Source of the DNA: Thiomicrospira cyclica
Lineage (GTDB): Bacteria; Pseudomonadota; Gammaproteobacteria; Thiomicrospirales; Thiomicrospiraceae
Length of the DNA stretch: 48,410 nt
Assembly: GCA_022736205.1 (NCBI GenBank)
Contig: DZAT01000007.1
Coordinates: 1 to 48,410, forward strand
Direction of reading: 5' to 3'
Shown piece after piece: positions 28,587-37,961 of the stretch. Under the pieces are notes generated by a model. The model made no database searches. It saw nothing but the letters and a program-made list of their open reading frames with translations, and was not told where the DNA came from. Within the stretch, counting starts at the first letter, position 1. The number at the start of each line of letters is the position of its first letter. A program made the translations under genes and the position numbers.

Positions 28587-29993
28587 TTAACGGCTGTAGT
28601 ACATGTCGAACTCGATTGGGTGAGTTGTCATGCGCATGCGTGTCACTTCTTTCATTTTTAATTCGATGTAAGCATCGATCATGTTGTCGGTGAATACGCC
28701 GCCTTGTGTTAAGAAAGCACGATCTTTGTCTAGCTCTTCCAAAGCCATGTCTAATGAGTGACATACTTGAGGAATTGCTTTTGCTTCTTCAGGAGGCAAG
28801 TGGTACAAATCTTTATCTGCAGGTTCGCCTGGGTGGATCTTGTTCAGAACGCCATCTAAGCCAGCCATCATAATTGAGGCAAAGGCTAAGTATGGGTTAG
28901 ACATAGGATCTGGGAAACGACATTCGATACGGCGTGTACGTGGGTTTGGTGCGTAAGGAATACGAATCGACGCCGAACGGTTACGTGCAGAGTAAGCCAG
29001 CATAATGGGTGCTTCAAAACCTGGAACCAAACGCTTGTACGAGTTAGTACCTGAGTTTGTGAAAGCGTTCAGTGCTTTCGCATGCTTGATGATGCCACCA
29101 ATGAAGTAGATCGCCATTTCTGATAAAGCGCCATAGCCATCACCCACGAATAGGTTCTGACCATCTTTAGACAAAGACATGTTCACGTGCATACCAGAAC
29201 CGTTGTCGCCAACGATTGGCTTGGCCATGAAGGTTGCTGTTTTGCCGTATAGGTGCGCTGTATTGTGAATTGCGTACTTTAGAACCAATACTTCGTCGGC
29301 TTTTTTAACCAGTGTATTACCAGCAATGCCTAGCTCACATTGACCCGCGTTAGCCACTTCGTGATGGTGCGTTTCGATACCTAAGCCCATTGCTTCTGAG
29401 TAGTCACACATAGAAGCGCGGATTTCGTGTAATTGGTCAACTGGCTGCACTGGGAAGTAGCCACCTTTCGTTGCTGGGCGGTGACCCATGTTGCCGTCAG
29501 CATAAACTTTGTCTGTGTTCCAAGAAGCTTCTTGCGAATCGACTTTAACGAAAGAACCAGACATGTCTGCGCCCCAACGAACATCATCAAAAACAAAGAA
29601 TTCTGGCTCAGGACCAACGAAGCAAGAGTCAGCAATACCTGTTGACTTTAGGTAAGCTTCTGCGCGCATCGCGATAGAGCGTGGGTCGCGGTCGTAGCCT
29701 TCCAAAGAGATGGGGTAGTGAATGGTGCAACGAATGATCATGGTTGGATCGTCGGTAAATGGATCCATGATTGCTGTGTCTGCATGTGGCAACAGTACCA
29801 TGTCTGATGCTTCGATGCCTAACCAACCAGCAACCGATGAACCATCGAAAGGTTGACCCGCTTCAAAGAAGTCTTCGGTTACTTTGCTAGCAGGAATGGT
29901 AACGTGCTGTTCTTTACCGTGAGTATCACAAAAACGCAGGTCAACCCACTTGATGTTTTCTTCTTTGATACGTGCGACAACATTTTTCGCCAT
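28587..29993 (-). CDS. glnA: Glutamine synthetase, type I
   Basis: This 468-residue dodecameric enzyme makes glutamine from glutamate, ammonia and ATP. Catalytic segments include [33 protein letters not shown] and [10 protein letters not shown]. The adenylylation site is Tyr397 in [10 protein letters not shown], matching GlnE. ATG 29993 has AAGGA upstream and gives exactly the family length; an in-frame 30014 start adds seven residues. A sigma-54-like promoter ~60 nt upstream and TGGTGC half-sites further up fit NtrC control. Confidence 0.98.
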   Translation of the reverse strand: MAKNVVARIKEENIKWVDLRFCDTHGKEQHVTIPASKVTEDFFEAGQPFDGSSVAGWLGIEASDMVLLPHADTAIMDPFTDDPTMIIRCTIHYPISLEGYDRDPRSIAMRAEAYLKSTGIADSCFVGPEPEFFVFDDVRWGADMSGSFVKVDSQEASWNTDKVYADGNMGHRPATKGGYFPVQPVDQLHEIRASMCDYSEAMGLGIETHHHEVANAGQCELGIAGNTLVKKADEVLVLKYAIHNTAHLYGKTATFMAKPIVGDNGSGMHVNMSLSKDGQNLFVGDGYGALSEMAIYFIGGIIKHAKALNAFTNSGTNSYKRLVPGFEAPIMLAYSARNRSASIRIPYAPNPRTRRIECRFPDPMSNPYLAFASIMMAGLDGVLNKIHPGEPADKDLYHLPPEEAKAIPQVCHSLDMALEELDKDRAFLTQGGVFTDNMIDAYIELKMKEVTRMRMTTHPIEFDMYYSR

Positions 29994-30050
29994 GAGAGCA
30001 TCCTTTTTAAACAATGAGGAGTGAAATAATATTCATACACTGTGGATATT

Positions 30051-30066
30051 AGCCCGAAGTGTGCCA
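30051..30066 (-). promoter_or_regulatory. Sigma-54-like promoter of glnA
   Basis: On the minus strand TGGCACACTTCGGGCT has a perfect -24 box (TGGCAC) and the invariant GC of the -12 box at the correct spacing, but GG replaces TT before that GC. Transcription would start near 30040, leaving a ~47-nt leader. RpoN/NtrC control of glnA is established in enteric bacteria and pseudomonads. Confidence 0.65.
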
Positions 30067-30163
30067 AAAAACCAGAAGCATGTTAAAAAATATCTCATTA
30101 GATGAAGGGAATTTAAAAAAATATGTGTTTTTTAGATTGCTGTGTGTGCGTTGTTGTCTTTTT

Positions 30164-30191
30164 TGGTGCTTTTTGTCTGTTTTTTTGGTGC
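30164..30191. promoter_or_regulatory. Two TTTTTTGGTGC repeats, candidate NtrC enhancer half-sites
   Basis: TGGTGC occurs at 30164-30169 and 30186-30191, each preceded by a T-run and 22 bp apart, about two helical turns. On the minus strand they read GCACCA, the NtrC half-site, about 125-150 bp upstream of the predicted glnA start. The opposite half-sites are poor, so this is a tentative enhancer. Confidence 0.35.
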
Positions 30192-30215
30192 TTGGTTTGC
30201 TGCAAAAGGTTTCTT

Positions 30216-30249
30216 TTGTCATACAAAAGTCATAATTTTCAACTAAAAT
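30216..30249 (+). promoter_or_regulatory. Pho box and -10 of the pstCAB-phoU transcript
   Basis: TTGTCAT-ACAA-AAGTCAT (30216-30233) is a 7-4-7 PhoB box. A -10 element TAAAAT (30244-30249) follows after exactly 10 bp, the standard arrangement in which PhoB replaces the -35 contact. Phosphate starvation should switch on pstC. Confidence 0.85.
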
Positions 30250-30280
30250 AAGCACTAGTCAAAAAAGGGCTTTATTTAGC

Positions 30281-32545
30281 ATGTCATTAAAAAATAGAGA
30301 TACACAATCCTTATCGTTAGGACGTGAGCGTCTGAGAGCTTACAAAGATATTGGTGCACGCTATGCCATTGGTGCAGGCGGCTTTGCTGTTATTGGTGCG
30401 GTGTTACTGATGATGGCATTTTTCTTTTTACAAGTTGCGCCTTTGTTTGTTTCGGCAACCTTTGACAGAGTTACCAGTTACGAGCATCCCGCGAGCGGTA
30501 AGAGCGTCTTTCTGGCAATGGATGAGTATCGGGATACGGCAATGCGCGTGACCGAAACAGGACAAGTCATCTTTTTTAAAGCAGAAACAGGCGCGGTGGT
30601 TCTCGAAACACGCTTATCGATACCTGAGTCGGTTCAGATAACATCGTATCAGCTGATAAATGAAGCTGATGGCGAAGTCGTTTTTGGTTTGAGTGATGGT
30701 AGCTTGTTGGTCACACGTTATGCTTTTGTGATCAGTTATGAGGATGGGAAACGACGCGTTACGCCTAAACTGAGCTATCCGCTAGAAGATAAGCCCATGA
30801 TGATTGCACAAGATCAGCCGCTTCTTTCTGTTGCGGGCCGATCAAGTGCAGATTCTGTCATCTTTGCCGCTTTTGCCAAGGGATCATCGTCGATTACATT
30901 GCGTCGTTTCGAAAAGAAAAAGCAAATGTTTTCTGATGAAGTCAGCTTAGAAGCCTTAGATAGTGTCGATATTGCGGTTAACACGCAGCCACGTTGGTTA
31001 ATGCTCGATGGGTTGTTAGATTGGATGTACGCCATCGACGAGCAAGGAAATGCCTCTGTTGTTGCTTTGCGTACGGGTGATACGCCTACTTTTTATAAAA
31101 ATATTGCATTGCTTGGCGATAATCGTGAAGGCAGTCGTCGTTTAACGTCTGTTTCATTTTTGTTAGGCGAGATATCGTTGCTTCTGGGTGAATCTAATGG
31201 TCAGATTACGCAATGGTTTCCCGTTCGTGATGCGAGCAATAATTATGATTTCATGCCTGTTCGTCAGTTTAATGATCAGCAGGCAGCGATTGTTCAGGTT
31301 GGCAGCGAGCAGCGTCGCAAAGGGTTTGTGGTCGCCGATGCGCAAGGTCAGGTCGGTGTCTATCATGCCACGGCGCATCGCACCTTAGCGGTAGAGTCTT
31401 TATCTCAGGTGGCGTTAACCAAATTGGCGTTGGCACCACGTTCGAATGCGGTATTAGCAGAAGATGCTAACGGTGTTATGCATCTTTGGAAACTGGATAA
31501 TGAGCATCCAGAAGTGTCCTGGGAAGTGTTGTGGAATAAAGTATGGTATGAAGGCTACGGACAACCAGACTACATCTGGCAGTCGTCTTCATCTAACACT
31601 GACTTTGAGCCAAAGTTTTCGTTGATGCCTTTGGCATTTGGTACTTTAAAAGCAGCTTTCTATGCCATGTTGGTCGCCATTCCGATCGCTCTAATGGCTG
31701 CGATGTATGCAGGTTTTTTCATGGCACCTGCGATGCGTCAGTCTGTCAAACCTGTGGTTGAGTTGTTAGAAGCCTTGCCAACAGTGATTATCGGCTTTTT
31801 GGCGGGGTTATGGTTAGCGCCATTTTTAGAGAAAAACTTACCCGACTTCTTCTTGTTTTTAATACTCTTGCCAACGTTAGTGTTTGTATTTGGTTACGCA
31901 TGGAGCCGATTGCCTGATGCCGTTAGGGTTAAAATTCCGCATGGTTGGGAAGCTGCATTATTAATTCCTGTTGTGTTGTTAACCTTTGTTTTGGTTGGTT
32001 TGTTGGGTCAGCCTGTCGAAAATGCATTGTTCGCTGGCGATATGCCTTCTTGGTTAACGAATGTGGCAGGTATTGGCTACGATCAACGCAACTCGTTGGT
32101 TGTCGGTATCGCTATGGGCTTGGCTGTGATTCCGATTATTTTCTCGATTGCCGAAGATGCGATTTATAACGTGCCTAAACATCAGGTCAATGGTTCGTTA
32201 GCACTAGGCGCAACGCCTTGGCAAACGATGATCGGTGTGGTGTTGCCGACAGCATCACCCGGTTTGTTCTCTGGGGTGATGATTGGTTTTGGTCGTGCTG
32301 TGGGTGAAACGATGATCGTGCTAATGGCGACAGGCAATACACCGATTATGGATATTAACGTTTTTGAAGGCTTGCGTACGCTGTCGGCAAATATTGCGGT
32401 AGAAATGCCTGAATCGGAAGTGGGTAGTACGCATTATCGTGTTCTGTTCTTGGCTGCGTTGGTATTGTTTATGTTTACTTTCTTTTTTAACACGCTTGCT
32501 GAATTGGTTCGTCAGCGCATGCTCAAACGCTACGGCGCACTGTAA
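30281..32545 (+). CDS. pstC: Phosphate ABC transporter permease PstC (long form)
   Basis: This 754-residue inner-membrane permease has one TM at about 37-60 and a large periplasmic insert (about 60-455) with beta-propeller-like repeats. The permease core (about 460-745) has the ABC coupling loop VNGSLALGATPWQTMIGVVLP and GRAVGETM. The enteric protein is only ~320 residues; this long form with a big periplasmic domain is found in Pseudomonas and relatives. It is preceded by a Pho box and followed 12 nt later by pstA. Confidence 0.95.
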   Translation: MSLKNRDTQSLSLGRERLRAYKDIGARYAIGAGGFAVIGAVLLMMAFFFLQVAPLFVSATFDRVTSYEHPASGKSVFLAMDEYRDTAMRVTETGQVIFFKAETGAVVLETRLSIPESVQITSYQLINEADGEVVFGLSDGSLLVTRYAFVISYEDGKRRVTPKLSYPLEDKPMMIAQDQPLLSVAGRSSADSVIFAAFAKGSSSITLRRFEKKKQMFSDEVSLEALDSVDIAVNTQPRWLMLDGLLDWMYAIDEQGNASVVALRTGDTPTFYKNIALLGDNREGSRRLTSVSFLLGEISLLLGESNGQITQWFPVRDASNNYDFMPVRQFNDQQAAIVQVGSEQRRKGFVVADAQGQVGVYHATAHRTLAVESLSQVALTKLALAPRSNAVLAEDANGVMHLWKLDNEHPEVSWEVLWNKVWYEGYGQPDYIWQSSSSNTDFEPKFSLMPLAFGTLKAAFYAMLVAIPIALMAAMYAGFFMAPAMRQSVKPVVELLEALPTVIIGFLAGLWLAPFLEKNLPDFFLFLILLPTLVFVFGYAWSRLPDAVRVKIPHGWEAALLIPVVLLTFVLVGLLGQPVENALFAGDMPSWLTNVAGIGYDQRNSLVVGIAMGLAVIPIIFSIAEDAIYNVPKHQVNGSLALGATPWQTMIGVVLPTASPGLFSGVMIGFGRAVGETMIVLMATGNTPIMDINVFEGLRTLSANIAVEMPESEVGSTHYRVLFLAALVLFMFTFFFNTLAELVRQRMLKRYGAL

Positions 32546-32557
32546 GAGGAAGATGTC

Positions 32558-34195
32558 ATGTTAAAATCATGGATGAAAGAAGGCAATCACTGGGTTTGGT
32601 TTAACGCAATGGCGTTAACGATTAGCTTATTAGCGGTTATCAGTTTGGTGGGTTTGTTGGCAGTCAAAGGCGTTGCGCATTTTTGGCCAAAAGATGTTAT
32701 TGTTTTTACCGTTGACGATGGCAAGGGTGGCAATGTGCAGCTGATTGGCGAACGTCAGCGTACAGGAGAGCGCTTAGAAGGGGATGCAACTGTTGGTGTC
32801 AAGCATATTCCGCAAACTCTGGTTAAAATCGGTGGTCGTGAGTTGTTTGGTGCTGATTTTAAGTGGGTCGATGATCCTGCTGTCATTGCGCAAGATGTGC
32901 CTCAAAATATGGTGACCATTGAGCGTTACGAATGGGGTAATCTATACGGTCGTTTGGTATCTGTAACCAATTCGGATGGTCGTAAGACATCGGGAAGTGC
33001 TGCTTGGGATAGTTTTAAATCGCTGATTGTTTACCACGGACAGTTATATGAACAGCTGGTCGATATCCAAAAAGATAAGATTGGTAGTATCAATTATGCT
33101 GTTGAAGGTTTGCGACTAGAGCGTCGAGGGTTGGAGTTGAAGAACGCCTTAACGGACGATCAAATGGCTCGTCTGGCTCAAGAGCGTAAAGACTTAGACC
33201 AAAAGTATGAGTTGTTATTGACCGACATGCAAAAATTGCAAAAGCTGTCAGAGTCGTTAGGGGTGGCAGAAATTGAGGTCATGGGCGGTAAGCTGGTTCA
33301 GTTGCCTGTGAGTAAAGTTGTGGCTGCAACCATGCCGAACAATATGGGAATCTTAGCGAAAACGGGTGAGTTTTTCCATAAAATCTGGGAGTTTTTAAGC
33401 ACCGATCCGCGAGAAGCCAATACCGAAGGGGGTATTTTCCCTGCCATTTTTGGTACAGTTACCTTAGTGTTTATCATGACATTTATTGTGATGCCATTTG
33501 GGGTTATGGCCGCTGTTTATTTGCGTGAATATGCCAAAGATGGTGTGATTGTGCGTATGGTTCGTGTGTCGGTGAATAACTTAGCTGGCGTACCGTCGAT
33601 TGTTTATGGTGTGTTTGGTTTGGGCTTTTTTGTGTACATTGTTGGTCATGGCATCGACCAAGCTTTTTATCAAGAGGCTTTGCCAGCTCCCACTTTTGGC
33701 ACGTCTGGTTTGTTATGGGCTGCATTGACGCTTGCCTTGTTAACTTTGCCAGTGGTGATTGTGTCGACAGAAGAAGGCTTGTCACGTGTGCCGCGTGCCA
33801 TTCGTGAAGGCTCGTTGGCCTTGGGCGCAACGAAAATCGAAACCTTATGGCGTACGGTGTTGCCGATGGCATCGCCTGCCATTATGACGGGGCTTATTTT
33901 AGCGATTGCCCGTGCTGCAGGTGAGGTTGCTCCCTTAATGCTGGTAGGTGTGGTTAAGTTAGCCCCGAGTTTGCCCATTGATGGCAATGCCCCTTTTGTG
34001 CATTTAGATCAAAAAATCATGCATTTAGGCTTTCATATTCATGACGTGGGTTTTCAAAGTCCGAATATTGAAGCGGCACAGCCATTGGTTTATGCCACTG
34101 CCTTTTTATTGGTATTGATTGTTATTTCATTGAACATTAGCGCGATTGCCATTCGTAACCGTCTGCGTGAACGCTTCAAGTCGCTAGACAATTAA
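32558..34195 (+). CDS. pstA: Phosphate ABC transporter permease PstA (long form)
   Basis: This 545-residue permease has TM1 at about 17-40 and a periplasmic insertion (about 45-290) that includes a charged coiled coil (DDQMARLAQERKDLDQKYEL). Five or six TM segments follow, with the coupling loop REGSLALGATKIETLWRTVL. It pairs with PstC in the membrane. As with PstC, the extra domain is typical of the Pseudomonas-type system. The gaps to pstC and pstB are 12 nt each. Confidence 0.95.
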   Translation: MLKSWMKEGNHWVWFNAMALTISLLAVISLVGLLAVKGVAHFWPKDVIVFTVDDGKGGNVQLIGERQRTGERLEGDATVGVKHIPQTLVKIGGRELFGADFKWVDDPAVIAQDVPQNMVTIERYEWGNLYGRLVSVTNSDGRKTSGSAAWDSFKSLIVYHGQLYEQLVDIQKDKIGSINYAVEGLRLERRGLELKNALTDDQMARLAQERKDLDQKYELLLTDMQKLQKLSESLGVAEIEVMGGKLVQLPVSKVVAATMPNNMGILAKTGEFFHKIWEFLSTDPREANTEGGIFPAIFGTVTLVFIMTFIVMPFGVMAAVYLREYAKDGVIVRMVRVSVNNLAGVPSIVYGVFGLGFFVYIVGHGIDQAFYQEALPAPTFGTSGLLWAALTLALLTLPVVIVSTEEGLSRVPRAIREGSLALGATKIETLWRTVLPMASPAIMTGLILAIARAAGEVAPLMLVGVVKLAPSLPIDGNAPFVHLDQKIMHLGFHIHDVGFQSPNIEAAQPLVYATAFLLVLIVISLNISAIAIRNRLRERFKSLDN

Positions 34196-34207
34196 AGGAA
34201 TATTAAA

Positions 34208-35020
34208 ATGAGTTCTGTTAACGTTGCTTTAGATCGTGAAAATCGTGGTCTGAATTTAGAAGAAGAAAAAATTGCCATTCATGTGCGAGACTGGAACCTG
34301 TATTATGGTCAGAAGCAAGCATTAAATAAAATCAATATGGTGTTACCCGAAAATCGGGTAACCGCTTTTATCGGACCTTCTGGATGTGGTAAATCGACGC
34401 TACTGCGTTGTTTCAATCGCATGAATGATTTGGTCGATGGTGTGCGTGTTGAAGGTGAAATCAGCTTACATGGTCAAGATATCATGGAAAAGACGCTAAA
34501 TGTATCCGTTTTGCGTCGCAAAGTAGGGATGGTGTTCCAAAAACCTAACCCATTCCCTAAGTCGATTTATGAGAATGTGGCTTACGGTTTGCGTTTACAA
34601 GGCGAGAACAACCGCAGCGTACTTGATAATAAAGTTGAGTGGGCACTGAAAGGTGCTGGTATTTGGAACGAAGTCAAAGATCGTTTACATGATAACGCGA
34701 TGGGTTTGTCGGGTGGACAACAACAGCGTGTGGTGATTGCACGTGCCATTGCCATTGAGCCAGAAGTTTTGTTGTTGGATGAGCCAACATCAGCATTAGA
34801 TCCGATTTCAACACTTAGTATCGAAGAGTTGATTTTTGATTTAAAAGAAAAGTTTACGATTTTAATTGTGACGCATAATATGCAACAAGCTGCGCGTGTT
34901 TCCGATTATACGGCGTTCATGTACATGGGTGAGTTGATTGAGTATGCCGACACCGACACCTTGTTTACTAATCCATCGCAAAAACAGACAGAAGACTATA
35001 TCACGGGTCGTTTCGGCTAA
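34208..35020 (+). CDS. pstB: Phosphate ABC transporter ATPase PstB
   Basis: This 270-residue ATPase drives phosphate import. It has Walker [10 protein letters not shown], the Q-loop in [11 protein letters not shown], signature LSGGQQQR, Walker [13 protein letters not shown] and the switch His in IVTHNMQQA. Length and motif order are standard. It is also a partner of PhoU in signalling phosphate sufficiency to PhoR. Confidence 0.98.
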   Translation: MSSVNVALDRENRGLNLEEEKIAIHVRDWNLYYGQKQALNKINMVLPENRVTAFIGPSGCGKSTLLRCFNRMNDLVDGVRVEGEISLHGQDIMEKTLNVSVLRRKVGMVFQKPNPFPKSIYENVAYGLRLQGENNRSVLDNKVEWALKGAGIWNEVKDRLHDNAMGLSGGQQQRVVIARAIAIEPEVLLLDEPTSALDPISTLSIEELIFDLKEKFTILIVTHNMQQAARVSDYTAFMYMGELIEYADTDTLFTNPSQKQTEDYITGRFG

Positions 35021-35033
35021 CAGGAGCTAAAAA

Positions 35034-35774
35034 ATGGATAGTAATATCATTACGCCGCATATTTCGCGTCGTTACAATCAAGATTTAGAAAATATTTTTA
35101 ACAAAGTATTAGCGATGGGCGGTCATGTTGAAGAACAGATGACGCGTGCCTTTGAAGCGTTGCGTAAAAGTGATGCTGTGATGGCGAGAGAAGTGATTGG
35201 CTTAGATCGTTTTATTAATCGTCAAGAAGCCAATATTGATGAAATGTGCGTGCGTGTATTAGCGCGTCAACAACCTGCCGCCATCGATTTGCGTCTAATT
35301 ATGGCTGCTTTGCACATTGTGACCGACTTGGAACGTGTGGGCGATGAAATCACCAAACTGTCTCGTGTGGTGATTAACTTGCGTGATAGCGAAAATGTCG
35401 ATTGTGCGAGCATTCCTGGTTATGAGCATTTGGTGGAAATGACGGTGTGCGCGCAGGAAATGCTTAAAATTACGCTAGATGCTTTTGCCAATTTAGATGT
35501 GAAAAAAGCACTAACCCTATTACCAAAAGAAGCCGCTGCAGATGAAGAGTATCGTGCGGCACAAAAGTTAATGCGTGAACATATGATGGCGCATCCCGAG
35601 CAAATTCCGAGTATGTTGGATTTGTTAAATGCATTGCGTGCGATGGAACGTGTGACGGATCATTCTTTAAACATTGCAGAACATGTTTTTTATGTTGTAG
35701 AAGGCTCTGATATGCGTCAGATTAGTTCTGAGCGTTTGGCTGATATCGCTAACAAATATCGTGAGATTTTGTAA
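35034..35774 (+). CDS. phoU: Phosphate signalling protein PhoU
   Basis: This 246-residue protein consists of two tandem three-helix bundles (about 15-120 and 130-235) with metal-binding acidic patches (ITDLERVGDEITKL and RAMERVTDHSLNIAEH). It links the Pst transporter to PhoR and represses the Pho regulon in high phosphate. It starts 13 nt after pstB with AGGAG upstream. A hairpin and a 9-C tract lie between it and phoB. Confidence 0.96.
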   Translation: MDSNIITPHISRRYNQDLENIFNKVLAMGGHVEEQMTRAFEALRKSDAVMAREVIGLDRFINRQEANIDEMCVRVLARQQPAAIDLRLIMAALHIVTDLERVGDEITKLSRVVINLRDSENVDCASIPGYEHLVEMTVCAQEMLKITLDAFANLDVKKALTLLPKEAAADEEYRAAQKLMREHMMAHPEQIPSMLDLLNALRAMERVTDHSLNIAEHVFYVVEGSDMRQISSERLADIANKYREIL

Positions 35775-35791
35775 GCCAAACAGAGGGTAAC

Positions 35792-35824
35792 CGCTAAAAA
35801 CCCCACTTTGTGGCGTTTTTAGCG
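35792..35824. repeat. Hairpin between phoU and phoB
   Basis: CGCTAAAAAC and GTTTTTAGCG form a perfect 10-bp stem, continued after one mismatch by CCAC/GTGG around a TTT loop. The T5 lies within the stem rather than after it, so it is at best a weak terminator or attenuator. It could reduce read-through from pstCAB-phoU into phoBR or protect the mRNA end. Confidence 0.55.
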
Positions 35825-35887
35825 CACCCCTTCCTCCAGCCCCCCCCCAACCCTTGTAGGTTATTGAAGTCCCCAGAGGTTATATCT

Positions 35888-36580
35888 ATGTCTGCTCCGA
35901 TTGTTTTGGTCGTAGAAGATGAATCTTCGATTCGCGACATGCTCAGTTTTACGTTACAAACAGCGGGTATGACGGTTCAGGCGGCTGGTAATGCCGAGCA
36001 GGGGTGGCAACTCGCACTGAATGAAACACCCGATCTCGTTCTGCTCGACTGGATGTTGCCAGGTGTACCAGGTGTGAGTTTATTATCGCGGTTAAAGTCG
36101 CACGAAAAGCTTAAGCAGGTTCCTGTTATTATGCTTACCGCGCGTGCCGATGAAACAGATCAGGTGCAGGGATTCGAAATGGGTGCTGATGACTACGTCA
36201 CCAAGCCTTTTTCGCCTCGCGCGTTATTGGCAAGGATTAGGGCGCTATTGCGACGCTTTGATGATGCGACTTTGGGTGAGAGCGTTGTGGCAGGGCGTAT
36301 GCGTTTGGACACAACCAGTCACCGTCTGACGATTGACGGTGACGAAGTAAAATTGGGTCCTAAAGAATTTCGTTTGTTGCAATTTTTTATGACACATATT
36401 AATCGTGTTTTTACGCGCAACCAGTTGCTCGATGAAGTTTGGGGTGATCGTGTGGTGGTCGAAGACCGAACAATTGATGTGCATATTCGTCGTTTGCGCC
36501 GTGCTTTGGAAGAGCATGGGTGTGAGTCGTATATTCAAACCATTCGCGGGTCGGGTTATCGTTTTTCGGTTACGGAATAA
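35888..36580 (+). CDS. phoB: Phosphate regulon response regulator PhoB
   Basis: This 230-residue regulator has a receiver domain with EDE at 10-12, phospho-acceptor D54 in LLDWMLPG and Lys in YVTKPFSP. The winged-helix DNA-binding domain (about 130-228) contains GPKEFRLLQFFM, RNQLLDEVWG and IRGSGYRFS. ATG 35888 gives the family length and is preceded by AGAGG; the frame is open further upstream through a C-tract, but no better start exists. Five nucleotides separate it from phoR. It should bind the two Pho boxes in this window. Confidence 0.97.
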   Translation: MSAPIVLVVEDESSIRDMLSFTLQTAGMTVQAAGNAEQGWQLALNETPDLVLLDWMLPGVPGVSLLSRLKSHEKLKQVPVIMLTARADETDQVQGFEMGADDYVTKPFSPRALLARIRALLRRFDDATLGESVVAGRMRLDTTSHRLTIDGDEVKLGPKEFRLLQFFMTHINRVFTRNQLLDEVWGDRVVVEDRTIDVHIRRLRRALEEHGCESYIQTIRGSGYRFSVTE

Positions 36581-36585
36581 GCGTC

Positions 36586-37863
36586 ATGCATTACGCTAAA
36601 CAAGCGTTTTCAAGTATCGTCTGGTTATTCGGTTTTGCGCTGGTTATCGCTTGGTGGACAGGTGGTTGGCAGGTGATGGGGTGGTTGGTAGCGACGGTAC
36701 TGGCTATTCGTTGGTTGGTGGCGTTGTGGGTTGCCGATAAGTGGCAAAGCTCTGGTGGACGTAATTTAATTCCTCTGCCAATGAATCCCTTGCTAACGCT
36801 GCTTTATGATGCCACGCGATTATTAGAAAAAGAGCGTCGCCTAGCCCAAAAACTATTGGGTAGAGCGCGCTATTTTAAGTATGCGGCTAAAGCCTTGCCA
36901 GAAGGCGTTTTGGCATTCGATAAAAGCAAGCGTATCGCTTGGTTTAATCAAGGTGCTATTGTGTTATTGGGGTTGAGACGTTCGCATCGAAAACAGGTTA
37001 TTACCTCAATTCTACGCTTACCCGAAGTTCTTGATTTAATTGAAGGGCGTGTCAGTAGTCCTTTAGAAATTCCCTCGCCTTTAAATCCTCAACTTACCCT
37101 AGAATTGGATATTCGTCCGTTCATGCAGGGGCATGATTTGATGATTGTGCGCGATATTACGGTTTTTAAGCGTAATGATGCCATTCGTCGTGACTTTGTG
37201 GCAAATGCTTCGCACGAATTACGCACGCCCTTAACCGTCATGCAGGGCTACGTCGAAATGATGCTCGATAGTCCTGATTCACATGCCGATCATTGGCATA
37301 AGCCGTTAGAGCAAATGCACAATCAAGCCGAGCGTATGCGTAAAATTGTAGAAGATATGTTGATCCTTTCATCGTTAGAAAATAACGATAGCAGATTGGA
37401 GCCGATTCCCGTTGATGTGCCTGCTTTGTTGACGCAAATTGTTGAAGAAGCGAGACAATTATCGGGTAAAAAAGGTCATGTTATTACGTTTTTACTCGAA
37501 ACAGATAAGGGCTTACAGGGACACGAGGAGTATTTACGTAGCGCCTTTACCAATTTAGTGGGGAATGCGATTCGTTATACACCCGACGGTGGGTGTATAA
37601 CCTTGCGCTGGTTTGAGCAGGATCAGAACTTGTCTTTGTCTGTGTGTGATACAGGCATCGGTATTGCATCCGAACATTTGCCGCGTATTATGGAACGCTT
37701 TTATCGTGTCGATTCTGCGCGTTCGCGTGAAACAGGTGGTACAGGATTGGGGTTGGCAATCACGCGTCATGTGCTCGAAAGGCATCATGCTATGTTGAGC
37801 ATTAGCAGTGAGTTGGGTCGAGGCAGCTGCTTTGTTTGTTGCTTTCCGTTACTGAGTGAATAG
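36586..37863 (+). CDS. phoR: Phosphate regulon sensor kinase PhoR
   Basis: This 425-residue membrane kinase has two N-terminal hydrophobic helices (about 8-50), a charged linker and a PAS domain (about 95-195; LPEGVLAFDKSKRIAWFN). The DHp helix has H210 in ASHELRTPLTV, and the ATPase domain has N-box NLVGNAIRYTPDGG, G1 DTGIGI and G2 GGTGLGLAI. It lacks a real periplasmic sensor, as known for PhoR, which reads phosphate status through PstSCAB and PhoU. Confidence 0.96.
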   Translation: MHYAKQAFSSIVWLFGFALVIAWWTGGWQVMGWLVATVLAIRWLVALWVADKWQSSGGRNLIPLPMNPLLTLLYDATRLLEKERRLAQKLLGRARYFKYAAKALPEGVLAFDKSKRIAWFNQGAIVLLGLRRSHRKQVITSILRLPEVLDLIEGRVSSPLEIPSPLNPQLTLELDIRPFMQGHDLMIVRDITVFKRNDAIRRDFVANASHELRTPLTVMQGYVEMMLDSPDSHADHWHKPLEQMHNQAERMRKIVEDMLILSSLENNDSRLEPIPVDVPALLTQIVEEARQLSGKKGHVITFLLETDKGLQGHEEYLRSAFTNLVGNAIRYTPDGGCITLRWFEQDQNLSLSVCDTGIGIASEHLPRIMERFYRVDSARSRETGGTGLGLAITRHVLERHHAMLSISSELGRGSCFVCCFPLLSE

Positions 37864-37893
37864 GTTCATTTGTTGCGTCACAAGATGACTGCC

Positions 37894-37927
37894 ATGTCAT
37901 AAAAGTGTCATATCTTGTGGTCATAAT
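37894..37927 (+). promoter_or_regulatory. Pho box and -10 of pstS
   Basis: ATGTCAT-AAAA-GTGTCAT (37894-37911) is a near-ideal PhoB box. A -10 element CATAAT (37922-37927) follows after 10 bp. It gives pstS its own PhoB-activated promoter, 35 nt before the start codon. Confidence 0.9.
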
Positions 37928-37961
37928 AGCGGTTGTATGTTAATTAACGAGGAATCGAGAG

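Noticed and set aside
36245..36538. Antisense ORF within phoB
   Set aside because: Shadow frame with no ribosome-binding site or recognisable product.
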